Shown here in pieces: positions 18,368-27,217 of a DNA stretch of 64,000 bases. A model generated the notes under the pieces. The model saw only the letters and a list, made by a program, of their open reading frames with translations, was not told the origin of the DNA and ran no database searches. The DNA is from an uncultured Acidobacteriia bacterium. Its GTDB lineage: Bacteria > Acidobacteriota > Terriglobia > Bryobacterales > Bryobacteraceae. The position numbers and the translations under genes are program-made. Position 1 is the stretch's first letter; each line of letters begins with the position of its first letter. The DNA is taken from positions 1-64,000 of the forward strand of contig CAIQWJ010000029.1 of the NCBI GenBank assembly GCA_903875575.1, written 5' to 3'.

Positions 18368-18373
18368 TATAAT
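18368..18373 (+). promoter_or_regulatory. -10 box of the Sel1-repeat gene
   Basis: Perfect TATAAT, 6 nt before GTG 18380. No -35 is recognisable 16-18 bp upstream. This is the cleanest leaderless example in the window. Confidence 0.6.
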
Positions 18374-18379
18374 CAGGCC

Positions 18380-19837
18380 GTGAAGAGATTCTCCGCTATT
18401 GCGAGTGCGTGGCTGGTCCTGACGGTCTCCCTGCACGCTCAGACAGGCCCAAACGATCTGGTGTCCGCGCGCGCGATGGCGGAACGCGGTGTGGCGACCG
18501 GGCAGTTGTACCTCGGCGAAAGCTACCGGGACGGGGACGGCGTCGCCAAAGATCTGAAAGAAGCCGCGCGATGGTTTCGACTCGCTGCGGACCAGGGCAA
18601 TGCGCTGGCGCAGTTCAACCTCGGCTATCTCTACTTCGTCGGCCAGGGCGTGCCGGAAGACCACAAAGAAGCGGTGCGCTGGTATCGGGCCGCTGCTGAA
18701 CAGGGTATCGATCTCGCACAGAATAATCTCGCTTACAGCTATCGCAAGGGCGATGGTGTTGCGCAGGATTCCAAAGAGGCTGTGCGCTGGTATCGCATGG
18801 CAGCCGACAAAGGCAATGCCACCGCGCAGACGGCACTCGGCGACTGTTACCACGATGGCGAAGGCGTGATGCACGATTTCAAGGAGTCGCTGCGGTGGTA
18901 CCGCCTGGCCGCTGAGCAAGGCAATGCGGTCGCCCAGTTTCATGTCGCGGAGGCCTACCGGACAGGCGAAGGCGTTGCCGTCGACAACAAAGAGGCAGCG
19001 CGTTGGTATCGGTTGTCGGCCGATCAGGGATATGTCACTTCCCAGGCCTTCCTTGGACTCATGAGCGCGGCTGGTCTTGGCGTGCCGCGAAATGTCGCTG
19101 AAGCCGCAAGGCTGTTCAAACTGGCTTCGGATCAGGGTCACAAAGTAGCGATGTTCAATCTGGCGGATTGCTACCGCTTGGGAGAGGGCGTCGCACGGGA
19201 TCCGAAGGAGGCGTTGCGGCTGTATCGTTTTCTGGCTGAGCACGACGACTTGCCAGCGCAGAATAACGTTGGTATGGCTTATCGGGATGGCGATGGGGTG
19301 GCCCGGGACGCGGTGGAGGCGGTGAGATGGTTCCGACAGGCCGCCGAAAAGGGCCATCCGGGGGCACAGGTGAATTTAGGGACGGTCTACCTAAAGGGCG
19401 ACCAGGGTGTTGCGCAGGACTACAAGGAGGCTCTGCGGTGGTTCCACGCCGCGGCGGATCAATCGGACGCCGTCGCACAGTTCAATCTCGGCGGCATGTA
19501 CGAACGTGGAGAGGGCGTGACCAAGTCGCTTGTAGAGGCCGCGAAATGGTACGGTCTCGCGGCAGATCAGGGAGACTCTACCGCGCAGCTGAGGCTCGGG
19601 AAGATGTTTGCCGCGGGCGAGGGCGTGAAAAGGGACGGAGTGCAAGCCTGGAAGTGGCTGGACCTGGCGACTGGCGGAACAGAGGCCAGCGCGGAGGAGG
19701 CAGCGGTTGCCGTGAAATCGCGCAATGAGGTGGCCGTGGGAATGAATGCGGCGCAGCTTGCCGAGGCCCGGCGTCAGGTTGAGAAATGGAAGGCGGACCA
19801 GGTAGCAGCTCAGCCGTTTGGTCTTTTCAGCAAGTAA
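18380..19837 (+). CDS. Secreted Sel1-repeat (SLR) protein
   Basis: 485 residues: a signal peptide (IASAWLVLTVSLHAQ) and then 11 consecutive 36-residue Sel1-like repeats, each of the type AxAQxNLGxxYxxGxGVxxDxxEAxRWYRxAADQG, from about residue 37 to 435, plus a helical tail. SLR proteins are alpha-solenoid adaptors in signalling or envelope complexes. One repeat has an extra residue (GDQGV). The partner is unknown. A 539-aa frame on the opposite strand (17738..19357) is a shadow of this repeat. Confidence 0.9.
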   Translation: MKRFSAIASAWLVLTVSLHAQTGPNDLVSARAMAERGVATGQLYLGESYRDGDGVAKDLKEAARWFRLAADQGNALAQFNLGYLYFVGQGVPEDHKEAVRWYRAAAEQGIDLAQNNLAYSYRKGDGVAQDSKEAVRWYRMAADKGNATAQTALGDCYHDGEGVMHDFKESLRWYRLAAEQGNAVAQFHVAEAYRTGEGVAVDNKEAARWYRLSADQGYVTSQAFLGLMSAAGLGVPRNVAEAARLFKLASDQGHKVAMFNLADCYRLGEGVARDPKEALRLYRFLAEHDDLPAQNNVGMAYRDGDGVARDAVEAVRWFRQAAEKGHPGAQVNLGTVYLKGDQGVAQDYKEALRWFHAAADQSDAVAQFNLGGMYERGEGVTKSLVEAAKWYGLAADQGDSTAQLRLGKMFAAGEGVKRDGVQAWKWLDLATGGTEASAEEAAVAVKSRNEVAVGMNAAQLAEARRQVEKWKADQVAAQPFGLFSK

Positions 19838-19841
19838 TCAC

Positions 19842-20315
19842 ATGGATACTCCACGATCAAGACTGGCCTGGACACTGGAGGCTGTTTCGGCCATTGCGCT
19901 GGCGGCTGCGATTGGCGATGTCGCCATCCATTGGAGCCTGGTTCCCGACCGGATTCCAGTGCACTTCGGGGCGTCTGGTCAGCCCAACGGGTGGGGTGGC
20001 AAGAATATGCTGCTGTTGCTGCTGGGAACGACTGTTGTGATGTCAGCCCTGCTCACGGCGGCAGAGAAGTACCAGTGGCTGATTAATCTTCCCATGACGG
20101 TGGACCGGGAGTCGCCGGCGGTGCGGAAACTACTGCGGAGCATGGCGATCACGCTGAAGGTTGTGGTCACGGTTTCCTTCTTCTGGATTGTGGACGCCAC
20201 CATGCGGACGGCGCTCGGTGAAGCGAACGGTTTGGGGCAGGCCTTCCTGCCGCTTTTTCTGGGTGGGGTTGGGGTACCGATGGTTTACTACCTCGTTCGG
20301 CTGTCGCGGCTGTAG
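19842..20315 (+). CDS. DUF1648-domain membrane protein
   Basis: 157 residues with about four membrane helices. The sequence VPDRIPVHFGASGQPNGWGGK is the diagnostic loop of DUF1648, found in SdpI-like and related small membrane proteins. It starts 4 bp after the Sel1 stop, so it is co-transcribed with that gene. The function is unknown; no SdpC-like toxin is adjacent. Confidence 0.8.
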   Translation: MDTPRSRLAWTLEAVSAIALAAAIGDVAIHWSLVPDRIPVHFGASGQPNGWGGKNMLLLLLGTTVVMSALLTAAEKYQWLINLPMTVDRESPAVRKLLRSMAITLKVVVTVSFFWIVDATMRTALGEANGLGQAFLPLFLGGVGVPMVYYLVRLSRL

Positions 20316-20381
20316 GGTAATGGGGCACGACTGGTCGGCAGACCTTCCGGCAAGGCCTGATAAACTTGGTGTTATCAACGT

Positions 20382-20470
20382 GCCCGGGTGGCGAAATCGG
20401 CAGACGCAACGGACTTAAAATCCGTAGCCTCGCAAGGGGCGTGCGGGTTCAATTCCCGCCCCGGGCACCA
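20382..20470 (+). tRNA. tRNA-Leu (anticodon UAA)
   Basis: A complete 89-nt class II tRNA with encoded CCA. The acceptor stem GCCCGGG pairs with CCCGGGC. The anticodon stem ACGGA/TCCGT holds loop CTTAAAA with anticodon TAA. A long variable arm (CCTCGCAAGGGGC region) and GGTTCAATTCC T-loop follow. It reads UUA and UUG codons, and stands alone. Confidence 0.97.
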
Positions 20471-20559
20471 ACTCGCAAGCAGCTCTGTCCGGGGATTTGC
20501 TTTCGCCAGAGTTTTCCTTTCGCGTCATCGCCCGCGCTGTATTCTAAGAAGCGGCATCC

Positions 20560-23100
20560 ATGACGCATCCAACCGCCTCCCCGCCAACCGCGAGCAGTCC
20601 CCGCGTCCCTGCCGTTCTCTTCGGTCTGACCATCCTGCTCAGCGCCTTCCTGCTGTTTCAGGTTCAGCCGCTGATCGCGAAACTCATCCTGCCGTGGTTT
20701 GGAGGCTCCGCCGCCGTCTGGACGAGTTGCATGCTCTTTTTCCAGCTTGCGCTCTTAGGCGGTTACGCATGGGCACATTGGCTGAACGGACAGCCTCTGA
20801 AGCGGCAGATCCTGCTGCATGTCGGCCTGTTGGCTGTGAGTCTTGCTGTGCTTCCGATCATCCCCTCCACTTACTGGAAGCCCACCGGCGGAGAGGATCC
20901 GCTGCTTGGCATTTTGGGGCTGCTGACCGCTACCGTGGGGCTCCCCTACTTTCTGCTATCCGCTACAAGCCCTCTGCTGCAAACCTGGTATTCGCGGGCT
21001 AATGGCGGGGCTGTTCCGTACCGGTTCTTTGCGCTTTCCAATGCGGGCTCCATGGCCGGGCTGCTGACCTATCCGGTTCTGGTGGAGCCGAATCTTACAA
21101 ATCGCTATCAGGCATGGATGTGGTCCGCCGGGTTCGCCTTGTTCTTCGTTTGCTTCGCCGTGGTGGCGTTCCGGTCTTATTCGGCTCCCGACGTTGTGGA
21201 ATCACCCGGGGCATCTGCCGGAGGCGTTGCCGCTGAAACCGCCGCACCAACCTGGCGGGATAAGCTGCTCTGGACCGGACTGGCGGCCTGCGCATCGGCG
21301 TTGCTGCTGGCCGTGACGAATCATCTGACGCAAAACGTTGCGGCCATCCCGTTTCTCTGGGTGCTGCCGCTGAGTCTGTATCTGCTGAGCTTCATTCTCT
21401 GCTTCGACAGCGACCGCTGGTACAGGCGTCGATTTTTCGCCGGATTGACCGCGGTTGCGCTGCCTTCGATCGCTTACGCTATCTCCGGCAACGGCAACTT
21501 CACGAATCTCCTAGTGGCGGTCGGCATGTATTGCGGCGCGCTGTTCGTGGTTTTCATGGTGTGTCACGGAGAACTTGCCAGGCACCGCCCTGCGCCGCGT
21601 TATCTGACGTCGTTTTATCTGATGGTGTCGGTGGGTGGCGCGATCGGCGGTCTGCTGATCGGCTTTGTGTTCCCTTACGTGCTGCCCGCGCTGATTGACC
21701 TGCCGATCGTGCTTTCGCTTACCGGTTTCCTGATGGCATGGCTGCTGTGGCGCGACTACGCGGTAACGTCAGAAGGCGATTCGGCAGGGAAGAGCGATGA
21801 GACGACGTTTGACAAGCCGTGGGACAAGGTCGTGATGACGGCGAATATCGCAGCGGCTATTCTGTTTGTCGGAGGGCGGGTTGTCGCCGCGAAATACTGG
21901 GGTGCGCCGGCACCGGGCGAGGCTACCTACGATGTGCCTGCCCTGCTGGCGTTGACCTGCGTGTTTATTGAGTACCTGTTATGGCGGAGTCGCGGTTCCG
22001 TGGACGCTGACACCGAGAAACGGGACCGCGGGATAGTGCTCACATTTGCCGGAGGCATTGTGGCGTTCCTGGTCTGGCGACTGGCGGCGATCCGGATCTG
22101 GGGCGCGCCGCAGTTGCCCGACGGGCCGTGGGATGTCACTGTGCCCGTCAGTCTGGCATGTCTAATTGGCGTGTATCTCCTCTGGCGCTGCCGCGACACG
22201 CTTGATAACAACCTGATCGTCTGCGCCGCAACCACGGGGCTTGCATTCGCGATGACCGGGTATATGGCAAAAGATGCATGGAGTGGCATCGGCTCGGCCC
22301 GGCTCCTGACGCGGAATTTCTATGGCGCACTGGTGGTTTACGATCAGGAATCCGGCGGCGATATGGGGCCTTACCGCGTGCTGAAGCACGGGACTATCGA
22401 CCACGGCGAACAGTTTCTCTGGCCGCAGAACCTTCGTCATGCGACTACGTACTACGCGGACAAATCAGGTCTGGGGCTGGCGCTTCACACACTGCGGCAG
22501 GAAGGGAATATCAATGTGGGCTCGATCGGGCTGGGTGCCGGCACCACGGCCGTGTACGCGCGTCCGGGCGATCACTACTTTTTCTATGACATCAACCCCA
22601 ATGTGCCGAAGATCGCGAATACGCAGTTCTCGTTTCTGAAGCACTGCTACGGAACGCACGAGATTATTCTGGGCGACGCGCGCCTTTCGCTGGAGAACGA
22701 ACTGAAGCGCGGCATCAACCATAAATTTGATCTCCTCTCTGTGGATGCGTTTTCCGGCGACGCGATTCCGGTGCATCTGCTGACCCGCGAGGCTTACAAA
22801 ATCTACTGGCAGCACCTGTTGCCGGATGGCGTGCTGGCGGTTCACGTTTCCAATCTGTATCTTTCGCTGGCTCCCGGCGTGGCACTCGCCGCGGCGGAGG
22901 CTGGTAAGCAGGCCATGGTGATCAATTTTGACGGCAACGAAGACAAGGAAGAGACGTCGTCGGAGTGGGTGCTGGTGACGTCAAAGAAGGGCTTCTTCGA
23001 CCGTGACGAGATCAAGCCGGTGGCCAAGCCAATTGCGCCGATTCCCGGTTTGCGGGAGTGGACGGACGATTACAGCAACCTGTACAAGATCCTCCGTTAA
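20560..23100 (+). CDS. Fused membrane / spermidine-synthase-like protein
   Basis: 846 residues. An N-terminal membrane part with more than 12 hydrophobic helices (residues 20-580) is followed by a SAM-dependent aminopropyltransferase-like domain. That domain has SIGLGAGTTAVYA (nucleotide loop), FYDINPNV (acidic SAM-binding position), ILGDARLSLENEL and LSVDAFSGDAIPVHLLT, the counterpart of the polyamine synthase DAFSSD-type motif. Such fusions are common in Acidobacteria and Proteobacteria, and whether they make polyamines is unproven. The 3' end overlaps the convergent gene by 4 bp. Confidence 0.85.
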   Translation: MTHPTASPPTASSPRVPAVLFGLTILLSAFLLFQVQPLIAKLILPWFGGSAAVWTSCMLFFQLALLGGYAWAHWLNGQPLKRQILLHVGLLAVSLAVLPIIPSTYWKPTGGEDPLLGILGLLTATVGLPYFLLSATSPLLQTWYSRANGGAVPYRFFALSNAGSMAGLLTYPVLVEPNLTNRYQAWMWSAGFALFFVCFAVVAFRSYSAPDVVESPGASAGGVAAETAAPTWRDKLLWTGLAACASALLLAVTNHLTQNVAAIPFLWVLPLSLYLLSFILCFDSDRWYRRRFFAGLTAVALPSIAYAISGNGNFTNLLVAVGMYCGALFVVFMVCHGELARHRPAPRYLTSFYLMVSVGGAIGGLLIGFVFPYVLPALIDLPIVLSLTGFLMAWLLWRDYAVTSEGDSAGKSDETTFDKPWDKVVMTANIAAAILFVGGRVVAAKYWGAPAPGEATYDVPALLALTCVFIEYLLWRSRGSVDADTEKRDRGIVLTFAGGIVAFLVWRLAAIRIWGAPQLPDGPWDVTVPVSLACLIGVYLLWRCRDTLDNNLIVCAATTGLAFAMTGYMAKDAWSGIGSARLLTRNFYGALVVYDQESGGDMGPYRVLKHGTIDHGEQFLWPQNLRHATTYYADKSGLGLALHTLRQEGNINVGSIGLGAGTTAVYARPGDHYFFYDINPNVPKIANTQFSFLKHCYGTHEIILGDARLSLENELKRGINHKFDLLSVDAFSGDAIPVHLLTREAYKIYWQHLLPDGVLAVHVSNLYLSLAPGVALAAAEAGKQAMVINFDGNEDKEETSSEWVLVTSKKGFFDRDEIKPVAKPIAPIPGLREWTDDYSNLYKILR

Positions 23101-24098
23101 GTTGGGGTCAGTAACCCATCCGTCATGTTGCGCAGGCCAATGCCAAACTGCCGCTCCAGATCGTAAGTCACGCCGTGGACAGTGCCGGCACCATTGGCAA
23201 TGGTGAGCTTGCGGGTACGGACGTCTTCCGCGTATTTTGAACCGGCGGCTTCGGCGCGGCGATTCGCGATTGAGCGGAGTTTCGCCACTTCGATATTGGG
23301 CGGCGTGGCAGTTGCCGGGATGGCCGCGAAATCGGCGCGGATGACAGCCTCTGTGGCTGCGGATATTGAATAGTTCTGAACGCGAATATCGAACATCAGA
23401 GCAAGGGCGCGTTCGGAGCTGACGCCGAACCTCGCGCAGAGCTGAAGCGCGGCGGCGTGGATGGCCGCGGCGTGCTCCACCTGAATCGCCTGAAACTCCG
23501 ATGTGCGCCCGAGGGCACGGAACATGCCCCGCCACGGCTCGAAGATCTGGTGACGCACGGGGTCCTGAATGCCACGTACCCAGGTCAATTGCGCGGCCCG
23601 AGCTGTCTCGAGCATCGAGCGAACTTCGGGCAGATGATCGTGAAAGATGCCGGACATCACGGCTTCCTGATTGTTCAGCATCTGAGTCAGGAGCGGCTGG
23701 AGAGTTCCCTGGCCAAAGTTCCACTGAGCCACGCCAAGGCTCAGGCCCTGGCCATCGAAATCGCCAGAGAGTCCCGCGAAGCAATCCGGTATGCCTGCTG
23801 AAGTTTCAAAGGTTCCGGTGAGGGCAAGGCATCGTTGTGTGAGAGGAGCGTTGAGCAGCGGATTGACGGGAGTCGGCGGCGCGGTTTGCGGCTGAGGGAA
23901 TAGCGAAGCCCATGTTTGGTCGCCGACGACGCCATCGGGCGCGAGGCCCCTCGATTTCTGGAAGCCCTTAACGGCGGCTTCTAAGCCGCCGCCGAAAATA
24001 TTGTCGACGGAACCGGTGTAGAGTCCTAATTCCGCCAGACGGGATTCCAAATGCCCGACAGAGCTACCGGTGGAGCCGCGATGAAGAAGAATAGCCAT
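23097..24098 (-). CDS. Peptidoglycan-binding, lysozyme/chitosanase-like protein
   Basis: 333 residues. Residues 1-70 form a PG_binding_1 domain (HLESRLAELGLYTGSVDNIFG... GVVGDQTWASLFP). From about 95 an alpha-helical domain with FETSAG and GDFDGQGLSLGVAQWNFGQGTL looks like the catalytic face of the lysozyme/chitosanase superfamily, with candidate acids in FETS and DFDG. There is no signal peptide, although the substrate is expected outside the cytoplasm. This is a feature of endolysins and type VI effectors. AGGAAAA lies 6 nt before ATG 24098. No phage or secretion genes adjoin it. Confidence 0.75.
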   Translation of the reverse strand: MAILLHRGSTGSSVGHLESRLAELGLYTGSVDNIFGGGLEAAVKGFQKSRGLAPDGVVGDQTWASLFPQPQTAPPTPVNPLLNAPLTQRCLALTGTFETSAGIPDCFAGLSGDFDGQGLSLGVAQWNFGQGTLQPLLTQMLNNQEAVMSGIFHDHLPEVRSMLETARAAQLTWVRGIQDPVRHQIFEPWRGMFRALGRTSEFQAIQVEHAAAIHAAALQLCARFGVSSERALALMFDIRVQNYSISAATEAVIRADFAAIPATATPPNIEVAKLRSIANRRAEAAGSKYAEDVRTRKLTIANGAGTVHGVTYDLERQFGIGLRNMTDGLLTPT

Positions 24099-24278
24099 GC
24101 AGTTTTCCTGTGCGCAGGGGTTGCCTACGTACAGGGTGTAGCATGACCGAAAAGGGAAAAACAGCTAAGCTATTGATTAATAAAGGGAAACAGGCCGTGA
24201 CTCCTTTTTCGAAATAGCCGCAGGTGGCATCAGTCGCGCCCTCGCGGTCGCGGCGCTGAATCGCTTTCTGACTGGCTA

Positions 24279-25391
24279 TCAGAGGAAAGTTTTGAATTCC
24301 ATGATGTCGCCATCCTGGACCACGTATTCCTTGCCTTCGGTGCGGGTCTTACCGAGTTCTCGGCAGCGTACGAAGCTGCCACAGGCGATGAGATCGTCGT
24401 AAGCGGTGGTTTCCGCCGAGATGAAGCTCTTCTCGAAATCGGAGTGGATCACACCGGCGGCCACCGGGGCTTTGTCACCCGCACGAATAGTCCAGGCGCG
24501 CGTTTCCTTCTCACCGGTGGTGAGATAAGAGCGCAAGCCCAGCAACGTGTAGGCTTCCCTGATCAGCGTGCCCGCGCCAGTCTCCGCGCCGTTTTCGACG
24601 CCCAGACCCGCCAGATACTCAGCGCGCTCTTCGGGCGGCAGCGTCATCAGTTCAGATTCAATTTCCGCGGAAACCACGACAACGCGCGTGCCGAGGTGGG
24701 TAGCCGCGTAGTCACGCACTTTCCGGACCCAGGAGTTGTTTTCGGGATGAGCCAGATCGTCTTCCGAAACGTTGCAGGCGAACAAAGTGGGCTTAGCCGT
24801 CAGCAGGAAAAGACCCTTGCGGATCGCGGCCTCCTCAGGGGTGACTTCCATGGTGAAAGCGTGCTTGCCATCGTTCAAATGAACCTCAACACGGTCGAGA
24901 AGGGCAAGTTCAGCCTGTGCCTTTTTATCACCGCCTTTGGCGATTTTCTGCTGGCGGAGACGGCGCTTCTGGACGCTGTCGAGGTCGGCCAGGATCAGTT
25001 CGGTGTTGATAATTTCGATATCGCGGATGGGGTCCACCGTATCCATGACGTGTTCGATATCGGAATTCTCGAAACAACGAACCACCTGCACGATGGCGTC
25101 GACTTCGCGGATGTGGCCCAGAAACTGGTTGCCGAGGCCTTCGCCCTGGCTCGCGCCCTTCACCAGACCGGCGATATCGACGAATTCGAAGACCGAGGGG
25201 ATGATCTTTTGCGTTTTGCTGATTTTTGCGAGCACATCGAGGCGCTCGTCCGGGACCGTAACGACCCCCTGATTGGGTTCAATGGTGCAGAACCGGTAGT
25301 TTGCCGCCAGAGCCTTGCGGCTTTGCGTCAGCGCATTAAAAAGCGTGCTTTTGCCCACATTGGGCAGACCTACGATTCCGGCACAGAGCAT
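24279..25391 (-). CDS. ychF: Redox-regulated ATPase YchF (Obg-like)
   Basis: 370 residues, standard length. G1 GLPNVGKSTLFNAL, the switch region, G3 FVDIAGLVKGASQGEGLGNQFL and the altered G4 (the NxxE type) mark this Obg-related, ATP-preferring family. The C-terminal TGS-like domain ends in the typical EGKEYVVQDGDIMEFKTFL. It associates with ribosomes and stress responses. It is divergent from the 69-aa protein gene. The 180 bp downstream of the next gene towards 24099 hold no recognisable gene. Confidence 0.96.
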   Translation of the reverse strand: MLCAGIVGLPNVGKSTLFNALTQSRKALAANYRFCTIEPNQGVVTVPDERLDVLAKISKTQKIIPSVFEFVDIAGLVKGASQGEGLGNQFLGHIREVDAIVQVVRCFENSDIEHVMDTVDPIRDIEIINTELILADLDSVQKRRLRQQKIAKGGDKKAQAELALLDRVEVHLNDGKHAFTMEVTPEEAAIRKGLFLLTAKPTLFACNVSEDDLAHPENNSWVRKVRDYAATHLGTRVVVVSAEIESELMTLPPEERAEYLAGLGVENGAETGAGTLIREAYTLLGLRSYLTTGEKETRAWTIRAGDKAPVAAGVIHSDFEKSFISAETTAYDDLIACGSFVRCRELGKTRTEGKEYVVQDGDIMEFKTFL

Positions 25392-25487
25392 GTTGAGTGG
25401 AGACGACCTTGATTTGGTATCGGGATTCGACGACAGATTGACTACTTTACGATTTTACTAAACGAGGTTTGCTACCATAGATCTGTT

Positions 25488-25697
25488 ATGGCAATCCCGA
25501 ATGTAAAGCGTTTCCGCCCTTTCTGCAGTGTCTGCAACGAGAGCTTCTCTGTGATGGCAGTTCTGCCCAACAATGCGAATGTGGAGGCGTACCTGGCTGA
25601 TGTCGTGTCACGTCACGACCACAAAGCTTTCCAGGATGCGAAGAACCTTCATACTAAGGTCCGCGTCGGTCAGCAGAAGCAGAAGAAGGCGAAGTAG
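25488..25697 (+). CDS. Small Cys-containing protein, unknown
   Basis: 69 residues, MAIPNVKRFRPFCSVCNESF onwards, with a single CxxC pair and a highly basic C-terminus (KVRVGQQKQKKAK). The codon usage and length are consistent with a real, conserved small protein, perhaps a nucleic-acid or ribosome-associated factor, but no family is recognised. TACCAT lies 9 nt before the ATG. It is followed by a hairpin. Confidence 0.65.
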   Translation: MAIPNVKRFRPFCSVCNESFSVMAVLPNNANVEAYLADVVSRHDHKAFQDAKNLHTKVRVGQQKQKKAK

Positions 25698-25769
25698 TTT
25701 TTCCCTCTGCCGGGGCATGGATGCCGGATTGGCCGGTAAGCCTCGCGATTTGAATCATTTAAGCCTAAT

Positions 25770-25805
25770 AGCCGGGCCGTGGGGCGGATGACCCCTGGCC
25801 CGGCT
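25770..25805. terminator. Hairpin between convergent genes
   Basis: A 9-bp perfect stem, AGCCGGGCC/GGCCCGGCT, with an 18-nt loop lies between the 69-aa gene and the convergent HEAT gene. The T-run is weak (AGTTGTGTG), so terminator function is likely but not certain. Confidence 0.6.
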
Positions 25806-25833
25806 AGTTGTGTGTTCGCGGTGGCATTCCGGC

Positions 25834-27159
25834 TCACAGCCGCGCCCGCAGCGACCGGAGCGCGCGCAGGCCTTCCTGTGCAATGTTGGTGTCTGTTTCC
25901 CTGCTTAGCCTGTCCAGCCACGGGACGGCGCTGGAATCGCCCGTAACGGCCAGAATTCTGGCCAATTGGATCTTCTCATCCTTCGTGCCCGTTTCCAGAG
26001 GCAGCCGCAGTGCGGCCAGCACGGCCGGCTTTCGCGAAGCCTCAGTCAGGTAGGCTGCGGCGGTTTCGCGCCAGGCGGCGGAATTCAACGTGTTCAGTAA
26101 GTAACGGAAAGGAGCGCTCTCCGCCGTATCCACGTTGCCCGCGAGCGTAATGGCGAAAGCGGAGGCCAAACGCGGCGGCATCTTGTCGTCGTCCTTCCAG
26201 ACGCGGTCAATGGCGACCCGATCGGAGGCATCGCCAACCCGGCCTAAGCCTTCGACTGCGGCAGCGCGCAGCCTTTCGTCTTTGTGCATCAGGTAACGCT
26301 GCAGAAGCGTGCGGTCGGTCGGTTCCGGCATGAGGGCGATGGCCACCAGCGCGGCACGTTCGGCCTTGCTGCCACGAGGTTTGTCCACGATCCCCCGCAG
26401 CGTCGGCAGTCCGTCCCTCGCCTGGAGCAGGCCGACGGTTTCGATGGCAACTCCCTGGATGCGGTCATCCAGATCGCGCAGCAAATAAGTAATCTTCGGG
26501 CCGGCTTCCGGGTCCCGAATCTTGCGGATCGCCACCAGCGACTCATACATAACGGTGTTGTCTTTGGTTCGCAGCGCTTCGAGGAGATCCGGGATCGCGG
26601 CGCGACCACGGAGGATTCCGACAGCCCGGCAGGCTCCGGCCTTCACTTCCATACCGTTGCCGCCGCTCGCCAGCTTCCCGATGGTCTCAATCACTTCGGG
26701 ACGCACGGTTACAAAGCCTTCAATCTCCTGATCGTTGGAGTCGCTGAACTTCGCTTTGATCGCGGCACCTGCGCGCGCGATGGACGCGGCGGGTCCCTGT
26801 CTGACATAGCCGGGCAGATAGAAATTCACCATGCCATCGATGGCGCGGAGCTGCATTTCCGGATCGGGATCATGACTGGCGAGGATCAGTGGATCGAGGG
26901 AATCCTTACCACCTACCTCTGTCAGTTGTTTGACCACTTCGATACGGGTGATCAGGGCAGGGCTATTGAGGTATTGGGCAAGCTTCGGGATGGCGACCTG
27001 GCCATCTTTTGCGACCATACGCACGTCTTTTGGCTGGGGGCCCGTCTGGGCCAACCCTGGAACAGGGGGAAGAGCCAGTAATGCGCAGACCACTCCGGCC
27101 AGCGGGAATCCATAACGTATCAGGCGAAGCGGGAGGCGACAAGGAATCGAACAAGGCAT
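25834..27159 (-). CDS. Secreted HEAT-repeat protein
   Basis: 441 residues with a signal peptide (YGFPLAGVVCALLALPPVPGLAQ). The rest is an alpha-solenoid of HEAT/PBS-lyase-like repeats of about 30 residues (for example LITRIEVVKQLTEVGGKDSLDPLILASHDPD and RLRAAAVEGLGRVGDASDRVAI). It is probably a periplasmic scaffold. CATAAT lies 8 nt before ATG 27159. No partner is identified. Confidence 0.82.
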   Translation of the reverse strand: MPCSIPCRLPLRLIRYGFPLAGVVCALLALPPVPGLAQTGPQPKDVRMVAKDGQVAIPKLAQYLNSPALITRIEVVKQLTEVGGKDSLDPLILASHDPDPEMQLRAIDGMVNFYLPGYVRQGPAASIARAGAAIKAKFSDSNDQEIEGFVTVRPEVIETIGKLASGGNGMEVKAGACRAVGILRGRAAIPDLLEALRTKDNTVMYESLVAIRKIRDPEAGPKITYLLRDLDDRIQGVAIETVGLLQARDGLPTLRGIVDKPRGSKAERAALVAIALMPEPTDRTLLQRYLMHKDERLRAAAVEGLGRVGDASDRVAIDRVWKDDDKMPPRLASAFAITLAGNVDTAESAPFRYLLNTLNSAAWRETAAAYLTEASRKPAVLAALRLPLETGTKDEKIQLARILAVTGDSSAVPWLDRLSRETDTNIAQEGLRALRSLRARL

Positions 27160-27217
27160 CTGTATCGATTATGCCGCACAAACGGACAGCGGAATGCGGC
27201 GTTTGGGCGGTTGAAGT

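Noticed and set aside
17738-19357. 539-aa open frame on the minus strand
   Set aside because: It is the mirror of the Sel1-repeat gene and DedA; repetitive GC-rich coding sequence keeps the opposite frame open. The plus-strand genes have signal peptides, promoters and known motifs.
24099-24278. Small gene or ncRNA upstream of the PG-binding gene
   Set aside because: No plausible start with SD, no hairpin with T-run, and no long open frame found.
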